Under the pieces are notes generated by a model that saw only the letters and a list, made by a program, of their open reading frames with translations, did not search any database and was not told the DNA's origin. From Acidimicrobiales bacterium (GTDB taxonomy: Bacteria > Actinomycetota > Acidimicrobiia > Acidimicrobiales > RAAP-2), in assembly GCA_017883105.1 (NCBI GenBank), contig JADGOF010000006.1, forward strand, positions 1 through 22,052: a stretch of DNA of 22,052 nucleotides, in the 5' to 3' direction. Below are positions 12,522 to 19,286 of the stretch, piece after piece. Each line of letters starts with the position of its first letter. Positions within the stretch are counted from its first letter, which is position 1. The position numbers and the translations under genes were made by a program.

Positions 12522-13934
12522 TCAAGCTGGAGTGGCCTCCAACAGGGATGCGAGATCCTCCTCGACTCCTCGAACGAACACCTCCACATCGGGGCACGTC
12601 GTCGGATTGGCCAACACCCCGAGGGTGAGATCCCCGTTGTAGGACATTGCAGCCACACCGAACGTGAGGTTTCCGGCCAGGGGGACGAACGGGTAGGCCT
12701 CCAGCATCCGGGCACCGAGCAGGTACAGGCAGGTGGACGGGCCGGGCACGTTGGTCACGACCAGATTGAACAGTGGCTGATGGTTGGAGAGCCTCCCGAT
12801 GCAGGCCATCATGGGTTGAGGCGCAGGTCCCAACAGGTCGAGCGCCGTCTCGACGATCAACTCCTCACGGTGGGCGCGGGCACGCCTCGATGACTCCGAT
12901 ACGGAGTGCAGCCGCTCCACCGGTTTGGCGGTCCCTACCGGCACCCGCACGAACCATGCTGAGACCAGGTTGCCCAGCGCGTGACGATCGCCGGGTTCGA
13001 GTCCCACCGGGACGAGCACCTGGACATCGGCCGGCAGGCGCTCTCCGCGGCCTTCGAGGAGCCGGGTTACTCCTCCTCCGACAGCGGTCAGGACAAGATC
13101 GTTCATGGTCACACCCAAGGCATGTGCGGCTTCATGCAGGGCGTCGAGCGGTTGGCGCAGAACGAACACCCGTCGGGCGGTACTGATCGGACGGTTCAAG
13201 GAGGTGGATGGGCGGAGAAGCCCTGTCCCGGCAAGGGCGGTGATGGCTCCACCCAGTCGGGTGACGTCGCGTACCGCTCCGATCGGATGGCAGGCCGCGT
13301 CCCAACCACGTCCGACCCATCGTTGCCCCAACTCGCTCAATCGGCTCAGATCCTGGAATGTTCCGGGCAAGATCGGGGCAGAGTTGTCGAATCGCCTGAC
13401 CGTCGCGCCGGGAGCGTGCGTCGTCAGGTCATCCGTCTGGCCCCCGAAGTCGAACAGCACCATGGCCATCTCGACACCGGCCAGACCGTCGGCCAGAGAG
13501 TGGTGGATCCGATCGACCACGGCCACCCGGTCGTCAGCCAGCCCATCTACGACACTCAGGTGCCACAGGGGCCGCTTCCGATCGAGGCGCCGGGCGAACA
13601 ACTCGGCGCAGACGTCCCAGAGCTGCTCGTCGGTCCCCGGCGACGGCAGGTCGATCACCTCCACGTGGCGGGCGATATCGAAATGGGGATCGTCGGTCCA
13701 CAGCGGAGGTGCGCCCGGAAGCACCGAGGTCTGCACGCGGCGTCGTAGCTTGGGCACCAGCTCGAGACGATGCCTGATGCGCTGCCGGATCTCCTCGAGT
13801 CGGAGGCGGCCTTGATCGTCGTGCAGCGGTGCACCTTCGAAGATGCCCACACTGCCGATGTGCATGGGAGTCCGATCGCTCTCGATGTGCAGGAACGCCG
13901 ACTCGAGCGGCGACAGCGCCTTCGGGCGACTCAC
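12522..13934 (-). CDS. Wax ester synthase / acyl-CoA:diacylglycerol acyltransferase (second of pair)
   Basis: A protein of 470 residues of the WS/DGAT family. It transfers acyl groups from acyl-CoA to fatty alcohols or diacylglycerol, forming wax esters or triacylglycerol storage lipid. Seen: an N-terminal LSPLESAFLHIESDRTPMHI (the usual 'D-x-x-F-L' start), RPLWHLSVVDGL (about 121-132), the catalytic HHSLADG (about 144-150), TMNDLVLTAVGGG, and the C-terminal VTNVPGPSTCLYLLGARM. The GTG start overlaps the upstream paralogue's stop as GTGA, with AAGGGAGA just before it, so the two are translationally coupled. Membrane-associated at lipid-body surfaces in studied relatives. Confidence 0.9.
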   Translation of the reverse strand: MSRPKALSPLESAFLHIESDRTPMHIGSVGIFEGAPLHDDQGRLRLEEIRQRIRHRLELVPKLRRRVQTSVLPGAPPLWTDDPHFDIARHVEVIDLPSPGTDEQLWDVCAELFARRLDRKRPLWHLSVVDGLADDRVAVVDRIHHSLADGLAGVEMAMVLFDFGGQTDDLTTHAPGATVRRFDNSAPILPGTFQDLSRLSELGQRWVGRGWDAACHPIGAVRDVTRLGGAITALAGTGLLRPSTSLNRPISTARRVFVLRQPLDALHEAAHALGVTMNDLVLTAVGGGVTRLLEGRGERLPADVQVLVPVGLEPGDRHALGNLVSAWFVRVPVGTAKPVERLHSVSESSRRARAHREELIVETALDLLGPAPQPMMACIGRLSNHQPLFNLVVTNVPGPSTCLYLLGARMLEAYPFVPLAGNLTFGVAAMSYNGDLTLGVLANPTTCPDVEVFVRGVEEDLASLLEATPA

Positions 13935-15346
13935 TCTCCCTTCTCCTTGCGAGTGCAGGTGGACAGGGCGACCTCAGCCACCTCGTTGATCCCCTGGCTC
14001 AGGCACGCGGTCAGTACCAACGGATCCGACACGGCCCCGCTGTCGATGTTGACGCCGATGCACGGTCGGCCGGCCATGGTGACCAACGCGGCGTTGATGG
14101 CGGCCCCCGAGGGAGGAGCGAACGCATAGATGGCTTCCACCCGGCCGCCAGCCAGGAACGCGTCGGTTGGTGGCCCTGGGATGTCGGTGGCTACGAAATC
14201 CACGCCTTTCAGCATCATGGCGAACACACCCACGGTTACCGGGGCGGGAAGGCGATCGAGTGCAACAGTAAGCAGGTCACTTACCCCCAGTGCCGGTGAG
14301 TGCTTCCACTTGCCGAGGATGTCCGGCACGACACGCAGATAGGACTCGGCGTCGGTCAGATTGGCCGGAAGCACCAGACGGACCGGCACGAACCGGTTGG
14401 ACTCGAGGGGGTCGGTGGGACGGCGGGTGCTCACCGGCATGACGGCCCGCAGGTGTTCGACGGGGGCGCCGTGTCGACCGTGGTAGCGGGACAGCCCCCG
14501 GAGGAGTCCGGCAACGAATACATCGTTGAGGGTCACGCCGTCCAAGGCGCCGACCCGATCGAGCGCATCAGTCGTCAACTCAACGACTTCAAACCGTCGC
14601 CCCAGGCTCCGCTCCCCGAACACCGAGGAAAGGGGATGGGGCGTGGGGGCGACCAGCTGACCGGCGCCGGTGAGCGTGTCCAACCATCGGCGCGCCGAAT
14701 CATTCGGATGGGTGGCAGCCCGCCACGTGGCGGAGGTCAGGCGCCCGGGGGCACCGATCACCTCGCCGATGGCTGAGAAGGCGGCGTCCCACCCGCTCTG
14801 GCCGTGCCCGTCAACAGGTTCGGACGCGCCCAGCAGTGGGTTCCCCGCCCGGTCGCGGTCGAGCATGCTGGCCGCCACCTCCAGGCCCCCCACCCCGTCG
14901 ATGACCGCATGGTGCACCTTCACGATGAGGGCGGCCTGGCCATCGACCATGTCATCGACCGCCATGGCTTCCCACAGGGGCCGGGTCGGGTCGAAGGCGT
15001 TGATCGCCATGCCCTGGGCCAGGTCGAGCACGGCCCGGAGGTCGCGCGGCCCCGCCGCGCGCACATGCGCGACATGGGTGGCCACATCGAAGTGCGCGTC
15101 CTCCTCCCACCGAGGTCGCTCCCAGGGCCTCCGGGATGGCTGCACGACGGATCGGAAGTGGTGGGTCCGGCGGCACAACGCACCCAGCCGGTCGACCAGA
15201 TCTTCGAATACGGGCTCCCGATCGAGCACCACCACCATGGTGATCGCCGACCGAAGCAAGGGATCGCGGTCAAGTGCCCAGAGAATGGCGTCGGCGTCGC
15301 TCAGCCGATCGCGATGGACCCCCTCCGCACGCTGTGCCACGGTCAC
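13931..15346 (-). CDS. Wax ester synthase / acyl-CoA:diacylglycerol acyltransferase (first of pair)
   Basis: A 471-residue WS/DGAT paralogue. Visible are RLSDADAILWALDRDP at the N-terminus, RPLWEAMAVDDMVDG (about 122-136), catalytic HHAVIDG (about 145-151), TLNDVFVAGLLRGLSRY, and TDIPGPPTDAFLAGGRVEAI near the C-terminus. The two encoded proteins share the family motifs but differ clearly along their length, so the pair is an old duplication or two subfamilies rather than a recent copy. GTG 15346 is preceded by GGGAGGAG at 6-nt spacing. First gene of the two-gene operon; the divergent SDR gene begins about 300 bp away. Substrate preference cannot be told from sequence. Confidence 0.9.
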   Translation of the reverse strand: MTVAQRAEGVHRDRLSDADAILWALDRDPLLRSAITMVVVLDREPVFEDLVDRLGALCRRTHHFRSVVQPSRRPWERPRWEEDAHFDVATHVAHVRAAGPRDLRAVLDLAQGMAINAFDPTRPLWEAMAVDDMVDGQAALIVKVHHAVIDGVGGLEVAASMLDRDRAGNPLLGASEPVDGHGQSGWDAAFSAIGEVIGAPGRLTSATWRAATHPNDSARRWLDTLTGAGQLVAPTPHPLSSVFGERSLGRRFEVVELTTDALDRVGALDGVTLNDVFVAGLLRGLSRYHGRHGAPVEHLRAVMPVSTRRPTDPLESNRFVPVRLVLPANLTDAESYLRVVPDILGKWKHSPALGVSDLLTVALDRLPAPVTVGVFAMMLKGVDFVATDIPGPPTDAFLAGGRVEAIYAFAPPSGAAINAALVTMAGRPCIGVNIDSGAVSDPLVLTACLSQGINEVAEVALSTCTRKEKGE

Positions 15347-15651
15347 CGGCCACTCCTCCCAACTACCTGGTCCTGATGCCTAGACCTTGCGCCACCTCAG
15401 CTGATTCCGCCAGGGACCATCGTCACTAATTGCGGGACAGACCTACCGCTGAGTGACCGGGTCTGCCGACGACCGATTGGGGTGGCTCAATGACTTCTCA
15501 AGCCCTGTAACGAGCATTCACATCGTCGGAGGCCCAGATCTCATCGGAGGCACCATCGAGACAGGTCTGACCCCGGAGAGGGATTCCCCACCGATCACAG
15601 CCGTGCCGCGGTGCGATACTGACCACCGGAGCAGCGACGAGAGGTGGGGAC
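15347..15651. other. Divergent intergenic region between the WS/DGAT operon and the SDR gene
   Basis: About 305 bp with no gene. It should contain the promoters for both directions. On the plus side an extended -10 (TGCGATACT, hexamer 15615-15620) lies about 32 bp before the SDR start, with no good -35. No clear promoter was identified for the WS/DGAT side. Confidence 0.4.
15615..15620 (+). promoter_or_regulatory. Extended -10 candidate for the SDR gene
   Basis: TG-C-GATACT fits an extended -10 element. The RBS (AGGTGGGG) follows about 20 bp later. The -35 region (CGATCA) is weak. Confidence 0.35.
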
Positions 15652-16506
15652 ATGGGTCGGATCGACGGTACGAGAGCAGTCGTCACCGGAGCCGCCAGTG
15701 GCATCGGTGCGTCGATGGCCCGGCTCTTCGTCGACGAAGGTGCCACGGTCGTCCTCAGCGACATCGACGATGACCGTGGCCGGGCGCTGGCTACGGACCT
15801 CGGAACCGCCGCCCGGTACGCGCACGTGGACGTGACAGTGGAGGGTGCGCTCGAATCGGCGCTCGAGCTCTCGGCCTCAGAGTTCGGTGGCCTCGACGTC
15901 GTGTGCAACAACCCCGGCAACCCCGGCACCACCGGCTCGATCCTCGAAGCGGACATGGACTCGGTTGACCGGACGATTGCGATCCACCTCCGAGGTGTCT
16001 TCCTCGGCATCAGGGCCGCGGCGCGGGCCATGGTGTCCAACGGGAGCGGCAGCATCATCAACACCGGCAGCGTGGCCGGGATCCAGGCCAACTATGCCGG
16101 CCACGACTAGTCCGCCTGCAAGGCCGCCATCATCCACCTCACCGAGACCACGGCCAACGAATTGGGTGAGTACGGCATCCGGGTCAACGCCATCTGCCCC
16201 GGGGACATCGCCACTCCCATCTTCGGACGGGCCGCCGGACTCGACGGTGACGACGCCACCGGAACGGTGACTTTCGTCGAGCAGGCGCTCTCGGACGTCG
16301 CCCCCATCAGGCGGGCGGGGATACCCATCGACATTGCCGAGGCCGTGCTGTGGTTGGCCAGTTCCGGCTCCACTTTCGTAAACGGACAGGCGATCAGCGT
16401 CGACGGAGGGCTGACTACCGGTCCGCTGTTCCGGAACTCCCATGCCAACGTCGACCTGCTCTTCGAAGCCCTCCGGCCGACACGCGGCACCGACCCCGCC
16501 TCGTAG
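15652..16506 (+). pseudogene. SDR-family oxidoreductase interrupted by an amber codon at the catalytic Tyr
   Basis: One frame of 284 codons encodes a classical short-chain dehydrogenase with a single in-frame stop, TAG at 16108-16110. Seen: cofactor motif VVTGAASGIGA (about 10-20), an acidic VLSDIDDD after strand 2 (favouring NAD(H)), NNPG in place of the usual NNAG (about 86-89), catalytic Ser140 in NTGSVAG, then codon 153 = TAG, then S-A-C-K157, and the C-terminal WLASSGSTFVNGQAISVDGG. Ser140 to 153 to Lys157 is the family's S...YxxxK spacing, so the stop replaces the active-site Tyr (one base from TAC or TAT). The helix-4 Asn position also reads His (AIHLRGVFLG). No enzyme can form unless the codon is suppressed or is a sequencing error. 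Start fixed by AGGTGGGG before the ATG. Confidence 0.85.
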
Positions 16507-16570
16507 CCTCACCGTCGGGGTGCTCACCACCTGTGGTGAACGGGACGGCGTGGCCCCGGTCGGGTCCGGC

Positions 16571-16624
16571 GGTGGCGGTGGCGGTGGCGGTGGCGGTGGC
16601 GGTGGCGGTGGCGGTGGCGGTGGC
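16571..16624. repeat. Hexanucleotide microsatellite (GGTGGC)9
   Basis: Nine perfect copies of GGTGGC, 54 bp, with no interruptions. They lie between the convergent SDR pseudogene and metX, ending 6 bp from the metX stop codon; on the metX transcript it reads (GCCACC)9 in the 3' UTR. Tract length is likely to vary by slippage. Confidence 0.95.
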
Positions 16625-16630
16625 GCGATG

Positions 16631-17761
16631 TCAGGTCAGGACCGACGCCACAAATGCACCCACCTGCTCCATCTCCAGGAGGAAGCCGTCGTGTCCCGAC
16701 TCGGATTCGATGACCGTAAGCGGTCGGTCGCCAGGCAGCATCCGGGCCAGACCCTCCTGCAGACGGAGGGGATAGAGCCGGTCCGATCCGATGCCGGCCA
16801 CCGCCACTTCGGCACGCACCCCGGCGAGCGCACGGACCGGTCCACCCCGTCCCCGTCCCACGTCGTGAAGGTTCATCGCCTCGCTGAGGACGATGTAGGA
16901 GTTGGCGTCGAAACTCCGGGTCAACTTGTCGCCGTGATGCTGCAGATACGACTCGATGGCGAACTGCCCACCCTTCAGCGGATCCTCGGCACCCTGGGGG
17001 TTGTGGCCGAAGCGGCGTTCGAGCTCGTGACCGGTCCGATAGCTCACCTGGCCAATCCCACGGGCGAGGGCCAGTCCCTCCACCGGGGCGGCTCCGGTGC
17101 CGTAGTAGTCGCCGCCGGCAAATGCCGAATCAGCCCTGATGGCGCGGATCTGCAGGGAACAGAGGGCGATCTGGTCGGCGGTGGCCGCGGCCCCCACCGC
17201 CAGGACGACCGCACGGCGGACCCGGTCGGGGTGGCCGGCACACCACTCGAGGACGCGCATCCCGCCCATCGAGCCCCCGACCACTGCATACCACTGTCCG
17301 ATGCCCAGATGATCGGCCAGCGCGACCTCCACCATCACCTGATCACGGATGGTCACTACCGGAAATCGCGAGCCGTAGGGCGCATCGTCGGGTGCAAGGG
17401 ATGCCGGTCCGGTCGTGCCCTGACATCCGCCCAACACGTTCGGGCAGACGACGAAGTACCGATCCGTGTCGATCGCCGCACCGGACCCGATGAGGCCGTC
17501 CCACCAGCCGGCCACCTGGTGACCGGGGCCGGCCGGGCCTGCGGCGTGGGAGTCTCCCGTCAGGGCGTGGAGGACCAGGACGGCGTTGCTCCGCGTCTCA
17601 TCCAGCACGCCCCATGTCTCATAGGCGACCGTGACGTCCGCCAGTGAGCCGCCACCCTCGAGGCTGAGTCCTCCTCGGTCGGCGGTGACCACTGAGGCCA
17701 CCTTCCGCCCTCCGGGTTCGTCACCGGGTTGCCACACCCCCGGAGCCCGCGGTGATCTCAT
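16631..17761 (-). CDS. metX: Homoserine O-acetyltransferase
   Basis: A 376-residue alpha/beta-hydrolase-fold enzyme that makes O-acetylhomoserine from homoserine and acetyl-CoA. The nucleophile elbow GGSMGGM carries Ser164; Asp327 (IGSDRLYP) and His357 (SGHDGFL) complete the triad. NVLGGCQGTTGPAS (about 108-121), LTGDSHAAGP near the N-terminus and the FGHNP segment are typical of MetX. Length is normal. The start overlaps the metY stop as ATGA, so it is second in a metY-metX operon and its product is the substrate of the upstream-encoded enzyme. Succinyl-transferring relatives cannot be excluded from motifs alone, but partner metY argues for the acetyl route. The first ~20 residues are variable and the exact start is uncertain. 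Confidence 0.93.
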   Translation of the reverse strand: MRSPRAPGVWQPGDEPGGRKVASVVTADRGGLSLEGGGSLADVTVAYETWGVLDETRSNAVLVLHALTGDSHAAGPAGPGHQVAGWWDGLIGSGAAIDTDRYFVVCPNVLGGCQGTTGPASLAPDDAPYGSRFPVVTIRDQVMVEVALADHLGIGQWYAVVGGSMGGMRVLEWCAGHPDRVRRAVVLAVGAAATADQIALCSLQIRAIRADSAFAGGDYYGTGAAPVEGLALARGIGQVSYRTGHELERRFGHNPQGAEDPLKGGQFAIESYLQHHGDKLTRSFDANSYIVLSEAMNLHDVGRGRGGPVRALAGVRAEVAVAGIGSDRLYPLRLQEGLARMLPGDRPLTVIESESGHDGFLLEMEQVGAFVASVLT

Positions 17762-19056
17762 GTGCCCTTGGTGGTGCGGAAACCAGCCTCGAGGTCAGCC
17801 AGGATGTCCTCGATCGACTCGAGGCCGATGCACAGCCGCACCAGGTCGGGAGTCACGCCGGTGGTCACCTGTTCGGCCTCGGTCAACTGCGAGTGCGTGG
17901 TCGACGCCGGGTGGATGGCCAGACTGCGCACGTCCCCGACGTTGGCCAGGTGGCTGAAAAGCTCCAACCCCTCGATGAACCTCCGGCCGGCGTCGGCCCC
18001 TCCCTCGATCCCGAAAGCCAGGATGGCACCGCCGCCGTTGGGCAGGTAGCGCTGTTGACGCTCGTGCCAGGGGCTGGAGGCCAGACCGGGATAGGTCACC
18101 CACTGCACCTCGTCCCGGGCCTCGAGCCAGGTGGCCACCGCCGTGGCGTTCTGCACGTGACGTTCCATCCGCAGGCTCAGCGTCTCCAAACCCTGCAGGA
18201 AGAGGAACGAGTTGAGAGGAGCGATGGCCGGCCCGATGTCCCGCAGGAACTGGAGTCGTGCCTTCAGGACGAAACGCGCCGGAAAGAGCGCTTCGGGTAG
18301 CTGGCCGAACACCAGTCCGTGGTAGCTGGGATCCGGCTCGGTGAACCCGGGGAACCGACCGCTGCCCTCGTAGTCGAAGGTGCCGCCATCGACGATGATC
18401 CCGCCGATCGACGTGCCGTGACCACCGATGAACTTGGTCGCCGAGTGCACGACGATGTCGGCGCCGTGGCGCAGGGGCTGGGCGAGGTACGGAGATGCCA
18501 AGGTGTTGTCCACCACCAGCGGGATCCGGTGCTCGTGGGCGATGTTCGACACGCCCTCGAAGTCGAGGACATCACCTTTGGGGTTGCCCAGCGTCTCGGC
18601 GTAGAAGGCCTTGGTGTTGGGCCGGATGGCGGCGCGCCACGCGTCGAGATCGTCGGGGTCGTCCACGAAGGTGACCTCCACCCCGAGCTTGGGCAGGGTG
18701 TAGTGGAGCAAATTGTAGGTACCGCCGTAGAGCGAGGCGGACGACACCACGTGGCCGCCGTTTTCGGCCAGGTTCAACAACGCCACCGTCTCCGCCGCCT
18801 GACCGGAGGCCACGGCCAATGCCGCCACACCGCCCTCGAGCGCGGCAACCCGCTCTTCGAAGACCGCCTGGGTGGGATTCATGATCCGGGTGTAGATATT
18901 CCCCAGCTCCTCGAGCCCGAAGAGCGCTGCGGCGTGCGCCGTGTCGCGGAACGTGTAACTGGTGGTCTGGTAGATCGGGACGGCGCGAGCACCAGTGGTG
19001 GGATCCGGCACGGCTCCGGCATGGATCTGGCGAGTTTCAAAGCCCCAATCGGGCAT
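17758..19056 (-). CDS. metY: O-acetylhomoserine sulfhydrylase (aminocarboxypropyltransferase)
   Basis: A 432-residue PLP enzyme of the Cys/Met-metabolism family that makes homocysteine from O-acetylhomoserine and sulfide. It begins WGFETRQIHAG, with IYQTTSYTF, then YTRIMNPTQAVFEERVAALE, the GQAAE loop, VDNTLASPYL, and the PLP lysine in VHSATKFIGGHG (Lys208). PSYHGLVFG and SLAIHPASTTHSQL near the C-terminus place it in the large-subunit O-acetylhomoserine class rather than cystathionine gamma-synthase. ATG 19056 is chosen: AAGGAGG lies 8 nt upstream and family members start here; earlier in-frame ATGs at 19092 and 19125 give non-conserved extensions. First gene of the operon with metX. An inverted repeat about 80 bp upstream may be its operator. 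Confidence 0.94.
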   Translation of the reverse strand: MPDWGFETRQIHAGAVPDPTTGARAVPIYQTTSYTFRDTAHAAALFGLEELGNIYTRIMNPTQAVFEERVAALEGGVAALAVASGQAAETVALLNLAENGGHVVSSASLYGGTYNLLHYTLPKLGVEVTFVDDPDDLDAWRAAIRPNTKAFYAETLGNPKGDVLDFEGVSNIAHEHRIPLVVDNTLASPYLAQPLRHGADIVVHSATKFIGGHGTSIGGIIVDGGTFDYEGSGRFPGFTEPDPSYHGLVFGQLPEALFPARFVLKARLQFLRDIGPAIAPLNSFLFLQGLETLSLRMERHVQNATAVATWLEARDEVQWVTYPGLASSPWHERQQRYLPNGGGAILAFGIEGGADAGRRFIEGLELFSHLANVGDVRSLAIHPASTTHSQLTEAEQVTTGVTPDLVRLCIGLESIEDILADLEAGFRTTKGT

Positions 19057-19137
19057 GGCAATGGCCTCCTTCAACCGGCGCTCGGGCGTCATTCGCCCTC
19101 CGGTGTCTATGCTGCTTCGCTCCAAGCTTCACAAATA

Positions 19138-19152
19138 TGACCCATTTGGTCA
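19138..19152. promoter_or_regulatory. Inverted repeat between metY and the GH3 gene
   Basis: TGACC-CATTT-GGTCA has perfect 5-bp arms, about 80 bp before metY and about 135 bp before the GH3 ATG. On the minus strand it contains a TTGACC -35-like hexamer, though no matching -10 was found. It may bind a methionine regulator. No SAM riboswitch was recognised in the metY leader. Confidence 0.4.
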
Positions 19153-19218
19153 ACTACTGCCTTTGGTGCCGGTCACCGGGGCGGACAGGATTGACCGTCC
19201 AGACGGGCCGACGCTCGC

Positions 19219-19224
19219 TATGTT
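19219..19224 (+). promoter_or_regulatory. -10-like box upstream of the GH3 gene
   Basis: TATGTT sits 15 nt before the in-frame GTG 19239 and 63 nt before ATG 19287. No -35 stands at standard distance; a TTGACC lies 22 bp upstream, which is too far. It makes any start before this point unlikely. Confidence 0.3.
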
Positions 19225-19286
19225 GTCCGGCAGAGACTGTGGACGAAACCCCGAACAACCCCCAGCCCTCGAGGCCGCATCGGCAG

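Noticed and set aside
11207..12628. Long plus-strand open frame (over 470 codons) opposite fhs
   Set aside because: It is antisense to an unmistakable formate-THF ligase, has no domain signature, and is the usual open mirror frame of a high-GC gene.
16108..16110. Pyrrolysine or other programmed amber readthrough in the SDR gene
   Set aside because: The position is the catalytic Tyr, which a Pyl residue would not replace, and no supporting element or Pyl gene is visible. A point mutation or sequencing error is simpler.
16442..17647. Plus-strand frame with a poly-glycine run opposite metX
   Set aside because: The Gly run is only the (GGTGGC)9 microsatellite read in one frame, and the rest mirrors metX.
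19057..19240. SAM riboswitch in the metY leader
   Set aside because: No conserved SAM-aptamer segments or pseudoknot partners were recognised by eye. A covariance search would decide.
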